Assembly (NCBI GenBank): GCA_003008705.1
Contig: PDUO01000006.1
Coordinates: forward strand, 71,295-135,294
DNA: 64,000 nucleotides
Direction: 5' to 3'
DNA from: Pezicula radicicola
Taxonomy: Eukaryota; Ascomycota; Leotiomycetes; Helotiales; Dermateaceae
Shown: positions 23,332-36,900 of the stretch, piece after piece
Position numbering within the stretch: position 1 is the first letter of the stretch
Layout of the letters: each line of letters starts with the position of its first letter
Program-made: the position numbers and the translations under genes
The notes under the pieces: generated by a model
The model's input: only the letters and a program-made list of their open reading frames with translations
The model's database searches: none
Told to the model about the DNA's origin: nothing

Positions 23332-24173
23332 GTTCTTCGAACAACTGTCAGGATAACTAGAGGATTTGAAACGACCCTGAATGAAGGGCAACTCTAAGGC
23401 CGTTATGTAAAATTCCTCTACCACCAACCACCTTCTAAGATCCAGTATCTTCGAACCGCGCTGCGACGTTCTTGACTCTTGTAACCACCATTTCCAGCAT
23501 TACATCCACGGAGTTGGAATTTTTGAGGTTAGTTACGGCGTACCTTTACATCATCACGCAATATCACCACCGACCTTCCCATATCCCACCATTTCGATCG
23601 TACTATTGTTTTTTTTTTAGCCTGGCCGGCTTGGGCAATCACTGTTATTTGTTATTTGAAGCATTTTTCGGCGTTTATCTGCATGTCTTGAAGACGCACC
23701 GGGGGTTGGGTCTACAAATTGGTACGGGCGTGGTACGGCATGGAATCTGGGTTTTGCATGGACAAGGACGGAGCTAGCGGAGGAAATGATACCTGGTGGT
23801 GGCTCTCATAGCTATCGAACTGGCTAGAAGCATCAGCATTTTTTGCAATACGAGCAATGTGAATAAACCGATGGGAAATAGATCGTATTTATGGAATGAT
23901 CATTGAAAGGATTCTATGTGCATAGTATGTTGTGTCTCTCCTCACCACCTCAACCTTAATAACGTTGGTTTGTAAATTTACTACTTCGGGTAATTCGGGC
24001 TCAGTTTGAAGTTTGGCTTCGGTCACGTGCGGCATTGGGGAATAGTCGGACCGTTAGCGCGTACTAGTGCGTTGGGAGTTGGGAAAGGACCGGAGCTCAA
24101 CGAGACTCGCGAGCGGATTTTATCCAGCAAGCTTCTCTCAATCAACAGCAACTTCAATTCTACAACCACAACC
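23332..24173. other. Intergenic region with the pda1 promoter
   Basis: Holds the 3' region of the F-box gene and the promoter of pda1, with a GGTCACGTG box at 24021..24029. No gene is supported; the open frames here are incidental. Confidence 0.5.
24021..24029 (+). promoter_or_regulatory. GGTCACGTG E-box upstream of pda1
   Basis: Ends 144 bases before the pda1 start codon. The distance and 9-mer match those upstream of mrh4 and cab5. It is likely a bHLH (Cbf1-like) site by analogy with known CACGTG biology; no binding is shown. Confidence 0.45.
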
Positions 24174-25588
24174 ATGTTCTCCAGAGCCCTGAGAACAACT
24201 CGGGCAGCGCCATTGCGAAGCAATGTCTTTTCCAAGGCTGCGCTTGCAAAGAGGACTGTCACCACAGATGCTGCCAGCGCGCATGCTGATAAGGATTCCG
24301 TACCCCAGGTAGGACCTCTGGAACTCACCATTGAAGGTGTGTAGAGAGGTGTCTAGGTTGCTGACAAGATCTGTTGTACAGGAAGACACAAAACCATTCC
24401 AGGTTCAATTGTCCGATGAGAGCTTCGAGACCTATGAGCTTGACCCACCTTCCTATACCCTCGACACTACAAAGGCCGAGCTGAAGCAGATGTACTACGA
24501 TATGGTGGCAACCCGGTATGGCTCTACAAATGTACCCTTTATCCAACGGGTCACTGATATCTGTACATAGTCGTATGGAGATGGCTGCAGACAGGCTCTA
24601 CAAAGAGAAGAAGATACGCGGTTTCTGCCATTTGTCAACTGGTCAAGAAGCTGTCGCTGTTGGCATTGAACACTCCCTTACCAAAGAAGACGATATCATC
24701 ACAGCCTATCGTTGCCACGGTTATGCACTTCTCCGTGGAGCTTCCGTAAAATCAATTATTGGTGAGCTCTTGGGACGCCGCGAAGGCATTGCCTACGGCA
24801 AGGGAGGATCTATGCATATGTTCGCCAAGGGTTTCTATGGTGGAAACGGTATTGTTGGTGCTCAAGTACCTGTCGGTGCTGGTTTGGCTTTTGCGCACAA
24901 GTACAACGGCAACAAGAACTGCACTGTTGCATTGTACGGTGATGGAGCAAGCAACCAAGGACAAGTTTTTGAGGCATTCAACATGGCTAAGCTCTGGAAT
25001 CTACCAATCCTATTCGGCTGCGAGAGTAAGTTCTTTGACAATTCACGCTTACATTGCAAGTGAGATGCTCATTACTTCACAGACAACAAGTACGGAATGG
25101 GTACAGCTGCCAACCGATCCTCGGCTATTACCGATTACTACAAGCGTGGTCAGTACATCCCAGGTCTCAAGGTCAACGGAATGGATGTCCTTGCTGTTAA
25201 GGCTGCCGTCAAGTATGGCAAGGAGTGGACAAATGCTGGCAACGGTCCTCTTGTCCTTGAATACGTAACATACAGATATGGAGGCCACTCTATGTCAGAC
25301 CCCGGAACCACCTACAGAACCCGTGAGGAAATTCAGCGTATGCGCTCTACCCAGGACCCTATCGCTGGTCTTAAGCAGAAGCTCTTGGAATGGAACGTTA
25401 CCACCGAGGATGAGTTGAAGACCATTGACAAAGATGCCCGCGCTGCTGTCGACAAGGAAGTTGCTGAGGCCGAGGCCATGCCAGCACCAGATGCCATACC
25501 ACAGATCTTGTACGAGGATATTTACGTTCGGGGTAGTGAGCCTCAATTTATGAGAGGACGTACGACAGATGAGAATTATTACTATTAA
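24174..25588 (+). CDS. pda1: Pyruvate dehydrogenase E1 component, alpha subunit
   Basis: Exons 24174..24308, 24382..24515, 24571..25025 and 25083..25588 encode 409 residues, the usual length. The N-terminus [17 protein letters not shown] is a basic mitochondrial presequence. The thiamine-diphosphate/Mg motif is split by intron 3: [15 protein letters not shown], then CE-NNKYGMGT. Other marks are [24 protein letters not shown] and GKGGSMHMF. The regulatory phosphorylation loop [16 protein letters not shown] contains the serine used by PDH kinase in the family. The protein pairs with E1 beta in the mitochondrial pyruvate dehydrogenase complex and decarboxylates pyruvate to feed acetyl-CoA synthesis. 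Splice phases are consistent throughout. An E-box-like site lies about 145 bases upstream of the start. Confidence 0.95.
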
Positions 25589-27139
25589 GCATGCGTAGTT
25601 GGGTGAGGTAGCCCGGGGTGGGACTGTACAGTAGATATGGGAAGGGAGATCAGCGCTTCATAGACACTTTCAATGCATTGAGCTTCTACCCATCTATCCT
25701 CGTCTTGGTCCGCAGTCTCTAGTCACCATTTAAATAGGCATCCTATGGAGTTTGGAATGACTTGATACCACTGTTCAAGTATTCCAGCAGCCCTCTGTAA
25801 TCATGTCACTTAAAGGGTAGTATCATGGCCATGAAAGGCCCTTTATATGGCGATTACTGCAAGTGCAAAGCCAAAGAACACCTGCCACTTAGTCCACGAG
25901 AAGTCTGTTGAAATTCTAGCGTTACTCTGTGTCCCTTTAAAGGTTTGTAGATGAGTTCTCCCACCCCAAATGTACGAGGCTAAAGACCTGCTCTCTAGTC
26001 TGACTTTACCTTGGTTATAATCAAAGGAGTTGGCCTTATTAAGTACTTAAATATTGTGGTAGCAGCTTCGCTATTGGAGCCAAGGGCTATAGAAGTAAGT
26101 ATATATAACTAGGACAACTAAGTAGTTTGTTATTAATGCAACATAGGTAGAATAACACTGAGTTTTACTATTCTTTGTAAAGTTAAACTAGTTGGTCATT
26201 ATGTAGTTAGTAGTTAGGTAGAAGGTCGAATAAATAAATAGACGAGGATTGGTTTTATTTTAGGAGAGTATGTTGATAATTGTTATCGAACTCACTACAG
26301 GATGGTATATCAAAAAATTCGGAGCGACCGTGATGTAGGTAGGTGTTAATATATAACTTATTTTAGTAATACTGCTAACCATGAGTTACTTTATATATAG
26401 CAATTTGAGTCTGTAATAATCTCAGAAAGAGAAAACAACTTGGTATAAAGACATACCGCTTATACGAGCCTGCAAATATAATTTCCTGAACTTTGACAGA
26501 GAACTTAGAAGCCAACAGTTTCATAATAATCAGCAGAAGACAGGGAGTAGGCAGAAACGAAAGCGTGTAGCCCCCAGTGCGATTGTAGCAGAGTAAAGGC
26601 AATAGACTAAGCTCTTGTGGACAGAGCTCCACAAATTGAAACAGCTAGGCAGGCAATGTATATTCTATACAGCTTTTCCTGTCTCGCTTGGCCAGACGGA
26701 TATCAAATAACAAAACGCTTTTGGTTTGTTAACCTGTGCATCCGTAGACTAACACTTGAACCAGTCTCGCTTTTCTCTGCAAGTATTTGAATTGTTTCTG
26801 TTCATTTATGAGGCAGTCAAGGGATGGACCCAAGGATCACTTGGCAATAGTTGCAAGTAAACATCTGGGATACACCTTACCAGAGCAATCGAAACATTCA
26901 ACCTTAAATAAAATACAGCTGTAATTTGCTGCCTGTGACTTTGCTTGAGAATCCAATATGAGCTAGGACTATGATCATACACTGCACAATATCTCTATAA
27001 TTCATCAGCTTAAAAGATGCTAGAGTGTCTCTTGCAAACAGGACGAGAAGTAGATTTTGTACACAACCCTAGTATTGATACACGCCATTATGCTTCCCAA
27101 GTCCATGCAACTCATACATTCCGCTCCTTATATAACCCT
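25589..27139. other. AT-rich convergent spacer
   Basis: Lies between the 3' end of pda1 and the 3' end of the L7/L12 gene. It is AT-rich, especially 26030..26420, with no supported gene and no obvious element ends. It may hold degraded repeat DNA. Confidence 0.45.
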
Positions 27140-27736
27140 CTATTCCATTGCGACTACTCCACCCAACTCCTTCAATGTAGCCATAATCTTTTCAGCCTCA
27201 TCCTTTGGTACACCCTCCTTCATCATCTTTGGCGCACTCTCAACGAACTTCTTGCTGTCTACCAAACTCAATCCCAACATGCTCTTGATCTCCTTAATAA
27301 TCTTTGGTTTGGCGCCGGCATCGAACGACATGAGTTTTAGGTTGAAGAGCGTCTTCTCTTGCTGTGCAGGTGCCGCCTCTTCCTCCTCGACTGGTGCTGC
27401 AGCTGGGGCAGCTGGGCCTGCTGCAAATCCTCCCATGGGCATATCAGGGATGTTTAACCGTGTCTAGCGGGTCATTAACAACTTGCCGGGCGTCTAATTG
27501 AAGCGAGAACGAACCTTTAAACTTGCTACCAAGTCAGCAGTCTCTAACAGAGTCAATTGACTGATCTGATCCACAATCCCTGAAACCTTGGTGCTCTCTG
27601 TAGAGGCCCATCGCCGCGACTGGGTTGCCGTAGGATTTCTCCGTTGTGAAAGGGCAGCAGTGGAAATACGGACGGAAGAGGATGAGCGGAGAGAACGCAC
27701 GCAGCTTCGGGCTGCTGACTGACAGGATAATGACAT
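27140..27736 (-). CDS. mnp1: Mitochondrial large-subunit ribosomal protein bL12m (L7/L12)
   Basis: Exons 27736..27515 and 27463..27140 (minus strand) encode 181 residues. The presequence MSLSCQSAARSCVRSLRSSS is Arg/Ser-rich and fits mitochondrial import. The N-terminal dimerisation region is VSGIVDQISQLTLLETADLV, joined across a 51-base intron to TRLNIPDMPMGG. An Ala/Pro/Glu hinge follows, then the L12 C-terminal domain: FNLKLMSFDAGAKPKIIKEI, LGLSLVDSKKFVESAP and AEKIMATLKELGGVV. The intron donor is a weaker GTTCGT, but the phase-0 join restores the family sequence. The protein forms the stalk of the mitochondrial large subunit that recruits translation factors. Its start lies only 224 bases from that of midasin on the other strand. 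Confidence 0.92.
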
Positions 27737-27960
27737 GGTGGTGAGTTTGAAGAGGCTGATCGTTATGTTCGTTCACGGTGATGATTTGTAGAGTCGTGTG
27801 TTGACTGGACCGGATTTTCTGTCGGCTCGGAATAATGTGAATGCGATGCGAGAAGACCCACTTTAAAAGTTATCGACTCGAAAATGTTCAAAGATGAAGT
27901 TGAAAGAAATGTGCAAACCGCATACCGCAAACCACAAGCCGTCCTATCCCACGACGCAGA
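27737..27960. promoter_or_regulatory. Shared divergent promoter of mnp1 and mdn1
   Basis: 224 bases between the two divergent start codons. The arrangement couples a mitoribosomal stalk gene to the 60S-assembly AAA giant midasin. Shared control is an inference from spacing only. Confidence 0.5.
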
Positions 27961-30900
27961 ATGGAGATCGACGGTCAAATGAGTGGGCAAATATCTGTCG
28001 CTCAGGATCTAGATTTATTCCATGATCTGCCAGAAGAAATACTCGAGATAATACACCTCAAAAACACCCCGCAATTCCTCAATACCCTCGCTTTCCATGC
28101 ACTCAAACCGACACTAACACTCCGACTTTTCACTCAATTCGACCATGTGTTTGCAGATACGTGCGCACGGTGGATCTCCGATAGATCAATAGGAGAAGTT
28201 GACATTATATCCGCGTTTGCACAAATACTACCTCTTGCGCCTCACCTCTCTACCTACCTCAACACCTTCCTATCAAACTCGACCAAGGCAGATGGCGGCC
28301 CACATACTCCCCGAATACATTATTTAAGTAATGAGCTAAAAGTAGAATTGTCTGTATTACCGACACAACAAATACTCCTTGCAGCTTTCAGGCTTCTTAA
28401 TTTCGACAGAAACCGGTTTACTCACATTATTTCGGGCGCAAAGATCCAAACACTACTTCAGCATGGAGATGCGGCTGTACGGTACCTGGCCGTCAGGGTG
28501 TTCTGTCAGATACTTTCCGCCTCAGATTCGAAGTTAGAAGCCATGATAGAGCAACATGTTGGCCAAAATAACGCTGTTATGGGAGACTATGATGGGGAGC
28601 TAGTTGATTATGGATTCTTAAGTCTTTATGAAGAGAAGCGGCTGAAAAAAGCACATGATTGGAGGAAGACGTGGAGAAAAGAACCTAGGACTTGTCTTCA
28701 AGCATTGAATCTGGATGATCTATCTCCATTGGTTGTACGATATTCAAGAACGTTAATACCGCGGCCATTAGGCACAGCGACACGAAGCTCAACTCTTATT
28801 CCAACCGATACAACAAACTCCAACATGGAGAATTTTGCGCAGTCACTTCTCTTCACATCACCAATCTTGCTGCATGGCCTCGCAGGCTCCGGAAAGACCT
28901 CACTTGTAAATGACTTTGCTCGTGAGCTAGGCTCCGACACGAACATGGTTACTCTACATCTCAATGAGCAAACAGATGCCAAAATGCTTATCGGGATGTA
29001 TGCAACAGGCTCGACTCCAGGATCTTTCATATGGCGGGAAGGCGTCCTAACAACCGCTGTGAGAGAGGGTCGCTGGGTTTTTATTGAAGATCTTGATCGA
29101 GCTCCTAATGAAGTCATAAGTGTTATACTACCTCTTATTGAGCGACGAGAGCTACTTATTCCTAGCCGTGGCGAAACCATTCAAGCAGCTGGCGGATTTA
29201 AGCTCATAGCTAGCATCCGGACGTCCTTGAACGTAAATGGCCAGGAAAATCCTCCAGCACTGCATATGCTTGGTGCGCGTCATTGGCGACGGGTTCCTGT
29301 TCGAATGCCATCCGAGGATGAATTCCACCAAATCATAGCTGGCACGCACCCCATTTTACATAAGTTTCTTCCTATGATTATGACAGTGTATAGGAAACTA
29401 TACGAATTGTCACACCAAGGATCATTTGCTTCCAAGAGTCGGACTTCTCTTGGCCGTCCAATTAGTCCTCGCGACCTCCTGAAATGGTGTCGGAGACTTG
29501 AAGATGTTCTTGCCACAGCCGGTTCGTTGACTGGGGAAGAGCCAATTGACGAGCCAATTGAGTATAGAATGTTTATGGAAGCTTCGGATTGTTTTGCAAG
29601 CAGTCTGCAAACTGCTGACTCTCGAAACGCAATCATTTCCAGCATTGCAGAAAACATGAACATTGACCCGCAGAAACGGGATTACCTCATTAACGGTTAC
29701 GTTCCTGAGTACAAGGAGACTGAAAATGGTTTGACAGTCGGTAGAGTTCGCCTGCTTAAGAAGAGAGTTACTCGTATGACCAAGCCATCAAAAAAGTCAC
29801 GCCCGTTTGCAAACACGGATCATGCCAAAAGATTGCTTGAGCAAGTAGGCGTTGCAGTAAAGATGTCAGAACCAGTTCTGCTAGTAGGCGAGACCGGTAT
29901 TGGTAAAACAACTGTTGTGCAGCAACTTGCTGATACGCTGGGATACAACCTTACAGCTGTGAACTTGTCACAGCAAAGCGAGGTTGGTGATCTTCTGGGA
30001 GGTTTCAAGCCAGTAAACATACGAAGTCTAGCAATCCCCCTCAAAGATGAATTTGAGGACTTGTTTTCCTCTACTGGCATATCCGCTACTACCAACCAGA
30101 AGTATCTGGAACGACTTGGCAAGTGCGTGGCAAAGAATCAGTGGAGTAAGGCCTCTCGCCTCTGGCGTGAAGCCCCAAAGATTTTTGACGGCATTGTTTC
30201 TGAGTTGATCAAGAAGGAAGCAAAGGCGAAAACTACTACTTCTTCTGAGCAGGCCCCAAAGAGGAGGAAGACGGAGTCTAGGCTGCAAACCCTACTCCAG
30301 CTGAAGCCAAGATGGGAACGATTCTCTGAGAAATTAGATCAGTTTGATATTCAGCTTTCTGGTGGCTCTAAGGGATTCGCGTTCACATTCATCGAGGGGA
30401 ATATTGTCAAGGCAGCCCGTAATGGTGATTGGGTCTTACTTGACGAGATCAATTTAGCCTCACCAGATACCTTGGAAAGCATTGCAGATCTTCTTCACAG
30501 CGGATCCGGCACTTCACCATCCATTTTATTGTCCGAAACAGGCGAGATTGAGCGGGTGCGAGCTCATCCCGACTTCAGAATTTTCGGTGCCATGAATCCT
30601 GCCACGGATGTTGGAAAGAGGGATTTACCCATGGGACTACGCTCGAGATTCACAGAGATCTACGTGGAGAGCCCAGACACGAACTTGGATGATCTTTTAT
30701 GTGTCATAAGAGCATACCTGAAAGGTACTACTAGTAATGACGAGAAAGCTTCTGCAAATGTTGGCAGCCTGTACATGGATACGAAACAACGAGCTAAAGA
30801 GAAGCGTCTAGTAGATGGAGCAGGTCAAGTGCCCCATTTCAGTCTTCGAACACTGACACGGGTCTTATCGTACGTAACGGACATTGCTCCGTCATATGGC

Positions 30901-33900
30901 TTACGGAGAGCCTTGTATGAAGGATTTGCTATGGGATTCCTCACCTTGCTGGATCGAACTTCCGAGAAAATGCTCATGCCTCTCATCAATCACCATCTTC
31001 TTGATAGCCATGTGAACCCACAAGCGCTTCTAAAACAAACTCCAAAGTACCCCCAGGACGGGAAGTCTTATGTGCCATTCATTAACACAAAGAAAGACCG
31101 CCAGTATTGGATGCTGCGAGGCTCGGAAGCTCCCCAAGAACAGCCGTACTATATTATCACACCCTTCGTTGAGCGTAACATGCTGAATCTAGTCCGTGCA
31201 ACATCTACAAGGCGCTTTCCCGTACTAGTTCAAGGTCCAACATCATCTGGCAAAACAAGTATGATAGAGTACCTAGCCAAACTCAGCGGTAACAGGTTTG
31301 TGAGGATCAACAATCATGAGCATACTGACTTGCAGGAATACTTGGGTACATATGTTTCTGGCTCTGATGGACAGCTGCGTTTCCAAGAGGGTTTGCTTGT
31401 TCAAGCTCTACGGCAAGGTCATTGGATTGTACTTGACGAACTGAATTTAGCACCAACAGATGTTCTCGAAGCACTTAATCGACTGTTGGATGACAATCGC
31501 GAACTGCTCATTCCTGAAACTCAAGAAATCGTTCGCCCGCATGAGAACTTCATGCTCTTTGCGACTCAGAATCCACCGGGAATGTATGGTGGCAGGAAAA
31601 CTTTGTCTCGCGCTTTCCGAAACCGATTTCTCGAGTTGCATTTCGACGATATTCCGGAAGAAGAATTGCATACTATCTTGGAGAGACGTAGCCAGAAAGT
31701 AGCGCCTTCAGACTGCAAGAGAATAGTTGATGTTTACAAAGAGCTTTCCAGATTGCGACAATCAAGCAGACTGTTCGAACAGAAGGACAGCTTTGCAACA
31801 TTGAGGGATCTGTTTCGATGGGCGCGCCGCGATGCCGATACTAGAGAACAGCTTGCCACTAATGGGTACATGCTTTTGGCTGAGCGAGTTCGGAATTCAG
31901 AAGAACGGAAGGCTGTTAAAGAAATCATTGAGCGTGTTTTCAAAGTCAAGATTAACCCAAGCGTACTATACGATGCTAGCCTATCTCAAGAGATAAAAAA
32001 ATACGACGATACTCCTAATAAGCAAGGAGTAGTTTGGACCCAGGCAATGCGAAGACTTTACATTCTTGTCTCACATGCTCTGCGAAACAATGAGCCTGTG
32101 CTATTGGTTGGAGAAACTGGCTGTGGAAAAACAACCGTGTGTCAAATGCTGGCAGAAGCATTCAAAAGAGATTTGCACATTGTCAACGCTCATCAGAATA
32201 CGGAGACTGGAGACCTGATTGGTGCCCAGCGTCCTGTTCGCAACCGTGCCGCACTTCTGGAGGAGCTTAAGAAGGATCTACTTGGACTGCTTGGAGACGA
32301 GCAATGCGAATTGGATGATCTCATAAGATCTTACCAGGCCTTGTCGAGTACTGAGCTTGCCCGCTTTCCTCCACAACTACTTGAACGCATTCAATCAAAT
32401 ATCGTCAAGGCGAAAGCACTATTTGAGTGGTCTGATGGCAATTTGATACAAGCTATGAAAAAGGGAGAGTTCTTCTTACTCGATGAGATATCTCTGGCAG
32501 ATGATTCAGTCCTTGAGAGATTGAACTCTGTCTTAGAATCCCAACGTACAATTTTGTTGGCTGAGAAGGGCGTGGAGGACTCCTTTGTCCAGGCAGCAGA
32601 TGGGTTCCAATTCTTTGCCACAATGAATCCTGGTGGTGATTACGGCAAGCGAGAGTTGTCACCTGCTTTGAGGAATCGTTTCACCGAGATCTGGGTTCCC
32701 TCACTCTCTGAACATGAGGATGTGTTACAGATAGTGGACTCAAAGCTCGTACCGAGGTTGAAGTTATTTGCAAAGGCTATGGTGAACTTTGCAGAATGGT
32801 TCGGCGAAACTTATCGCTCAACAGCCTCAACGTCAATCTCTGTTCGTGATGTGCTTGCATGGGTCAAGTTCATGAACGGTTGTCAAACATCCGATCCCTA
32901 CTTCGCAGTACTTCATGGCGCTGCTATGGTGTATATCGATACGTTAGGCGCAAATCCTGCAGCACTTCTTGCGATCAATCCTGAGAGTATCCATGAAGAA
33001 CGCACGAAGTGCCTTCAGCAACTAAGCGGCCTGCTCAACTATGATGTGAATGCCATCTATACCAAGCCAATTGATTTGCATAATCAAGAAAATATTTTCA
33101 CAATTGGCGGATTTTCTATCAACAAACAAGCCGATTCGGATGACGACGCCGGATTTGCTTTTGAAGCTCCAACAACAAAGCTCAATGCAATGAGGGTCAT
33201 TCGCGCGTTGGAAGTACAAAAGCCTATACTTATTGAAGGCAGCCCTGGAGTTGGTAAAACAACATTAATTGCAGCACTAGCACGGGCATGTGGAAAACCT
33301 TTAACTCGTATCAACCTTTCTGAGCAGACAGATCTGATGGACCTCTTTGGATCAGATGTCCCTGTCGAGGGTGCTGAGGCAGGCCATTTTGCATGGCGCG
33401 ATGCACCTTTCCTTCAAGCTATGCAGAATGGCGATTGGGTTCTCCTTGACGAGATGAACTTAGCATCGCAATCTGTCCTGGAAGGCTTGAACGCCTGTCT
33501 TGATCATCGTGGCGAAGTCTACATATCAGAACTGGATCAGACTTTCAAACGACACCCTAACTTCTCTGTTTTCGCCGCGCAGAATCCCCATCATCAAGGT
33601 GGCGGGAGAAAAGGGTTGCCCAGTTCTTTCGTCAACCGGTTCACAGTTGTGTACGCTGATGTCTTTAGAAACGAAGATCTCACGTTGATTTGCAAGCACA
33701 ACTTTCCAGGTATGGCCGAGCCACTTATCCATGCAGCGATTAAGTTCGTATCTCGATTGGAACACGAGATTGTTCATAGACGGAGGTTTGGATCTCTAGG
33801 TGGCCCATGGGAGTTTAACTTGAGAGATATTCTCCGCTGGTTAACCCTTCTCGGCTCCTGCGCTCCTTTCCTTCAAGCACGCACACCAGCAGATTTCCTA

Positions 33901-36900
33901 AATCTTATTTTCCGCCAACGTTTCAGAACAATCAAAGATCGGCAAGAAGTCGATGAAATTTTTGCACAAGTCTTTGGTTTCCAACCTCCATCTCGACACT
34001 TCTTTCATAATATGAGTCCATCTACCTACCAGGTAGGCCTGGCTTATATGCAAAGAGATACTCTTATTCAGCGCCTACCATTCCCAGATATTGATCCCAC
34101 CCGTCGGCTACCAGAGATTGAATCCGTCATGATCTGTATCCAGCAGAACTTGCCCTGCATCTTGGTAGGACCATCAGGGTCTGGAAAGACGTCGTTAATA
34201 CAGCATGTTGCGGCCATTAGTGGACAGCCGCTTGTAATATTCTCTCTCAATGCTGATATAGACACAATGGACCTTGTCGGAGGCTTTGAGCAAGTGGACC
34301 CTCAAAGAGCCGCCAGCGCTTTCCTTCAAGAGCTCAGTAGTTTCCTCAAAACTCGCGTTTTGGAATCTCTACCAGCCGAAGTGCCCCAAGAAGCAGTCCA
34401 TCTTCTTGAAGTGCTAGAAAGTAGTAATGATCCCACAAAGGCTTACTTTGCAGACCTAGCTACTCTACTCCAGGCACTTTTTGCTAAAACATCTTTGCCA
34501 GAAGTCGACCACTTTGCCAAGACATGCCAAAGCTTTGCCAATAGCCCCATGTTGTTAGAAAATGCTAGTTTTGAATGGGTAGATGGTGTTCTCATCAAAG
34601 CTTTGGAACAAGGAAAGTGGCTCGTTCTCGATAATGCTAATCTTTGTAGTGCTTCTGTTTTGGACAGGCTGAATTCTCTTCTCGAGCCCAATGGGTTCTT
34701 AAGCATCAATGAACATTGCGGGCCAGATGGAGAACCGAAAATTGTAAAGCCGCACCCTCGCTTTAGAATATTTTTGACTATGGACGCTCGCTTTGGTGAG
34801 CTATCCAGAGCAATGCGAAATCGCGCTGTTGAACTTTTCATGGAGCCTTTGGAGTCGAAGACGCAGCTCGATAGAGACACTCCCGAAATTGCCAAACCAG
34901 AAGCCTCTGTGCAAAGATACCGTCTACTTTCCGAAGTACTCGAAGCCAAGCAAGAACACTCAGATCAGGCACTTCTTCTACAGCGTGTTGCGCTAGATAA
35001 TTTATCTTGGTCTGATCTTCCAGGATTATGGAGATTCGCACAAGCCATGGCCAAAAACCAAGCATCGTCGGATTTCGCTACACAATTTCTAAGCATGTGC
35101 CAAGCTTACATGCGGATCATAAAGTCTAAAGAGACTCGAAAATTTATGGATATTGTTGGAAGCATGCTAGAGGCATTTGTTCAAGAATATCGTCTGCCAG
35201 AAGGCTTCGCCGACGCACAGGTTAGTGACTGTGCCGTCCCTTTCGTAAAGTTGCCATGTACTGATAGCATATATAATAACATAGATTATCCACCCTTTAC
35301 AAAACTCACCATTGGTACCACAGCTTCCCACCCCAAGCTCTTCTAATCTTGCACGGAGCTGTTGGCTTGCAGCTTGCTTTGAGCTTCAACTTGCCTTCTC
35401 TGCTGCCAACGAAGAAATGCAACTACAGTTCAATGGAGTTACAACTAAAAGGGTCTCTGAGATGAATCGATTCCAGCGATCTCTGGTTAGCAAGCGAGTA
35501 CCAGCAGTTGTCAAGGATTCTACTGTGCAAGTTGCAGAATTCTTGCGGAATACAATCGACACTTTGAAAGATTATGTGGACACAAATTGCGAGATTTTGC
35601 AACACTACGAGGTATGTATTTCACCTCTTGCCTTGACATTGTTAGCTAATTGATTATATTAGGATGAAGAAAGGATTCTGAAGGCATCTATCCATTACTG
35701 GTGGGGAACGTGGGAATTGGCGACGAAAAGCAGTTTTGAGGAAGCGGAATTCCAGGCTCACCTTGCTATGGGAGCGGATATGATTGCTGCACTCAAGGAG
35801 ACTGTCAGTCCGCAGATGATCGCACCAAATGCACTCATCAATACACTCTCAGATAGCCTTCGAGAAAGTTTTGATTCCGGATTCAAACTTTCGACTGGTC
35901 TCAGTATGGAAGTCCTTTGGAAGTCCCTTCGCCCTATCGTTATCTCAAAGTCGCACGTTGTCTCAACTCTCGTCGAAATGGAAAAACTCGCTATCCGTTT
36001 TGATGCACTGAGGTGGAATGCTTCCATCTCTATTGCTGAACTTGGCGGTATCATGACCTCGTTTGTTAAAGCATACCATCTGGTGCTTACCTCAGATGTT
36101 GACGGTACATCCCTTGTGCAGATGCTTGGAGCTGAGCTTGAGAAGCTGGAGGCTATCAATTCTACGGATATTGAGCGAGTAGTCCCTTTTTTTGCTTCCC
36201 AATTTGAGGCTTTGAGGCAATATCGGACTCTGAATATGATGCGCTTGGATACACCAAGCACTGCCGCAGTGGACATTGATATGGTTGTCCTATCCGATCT
36301 TCCAACTACGTCTGAAATGGAGCTCAGTAGCTCAAGTCCTACTTCACTTCCGTTACAGAGAATCGATTACTTATTGGGTAACGGGGAGGGGCTAGAACCC
36401 ATCACGGGTACTTTCTCCACTGGCTTACTCCGTCGACTGAACGCAACTGGCCAAGTCAACCTCAGGTCTCTCAAGCTTCTCGAATCAGAATTGCCAATCC
36501 TTGGAGAGAAGATAACTTTATTAACCTCTACACTTTCTCGAGACCAGCACCAGGAACTCAATTCGGTCTTATCGGATCTAATCCTAAACGTGGTGACCGC
36601 ACATGGCGAGACGATTGGAAATACATACAAAGTATGGATTCAATCGCTTAGAGAATCACTTCTGCAGGACATTTCAAACATCGATCTAGAAGATTTCAGC
36701 CAGCCAGCATCTTTGTTGGTCAATACCGTGGAGTCTGACACGGTTCCAAAGCATCTGCAGAAGGTGTTGAAGAATTATTTTCATCTAGCGACAATCGCCA
36801 TAGCAGCTTCGAAGGAGCAACCTATCAAACAGATGCAATATTCATCCCTCGCATGGATCTATTTTGCTATAGGATGTATCTCGTTATTTGTTCCTGATCG

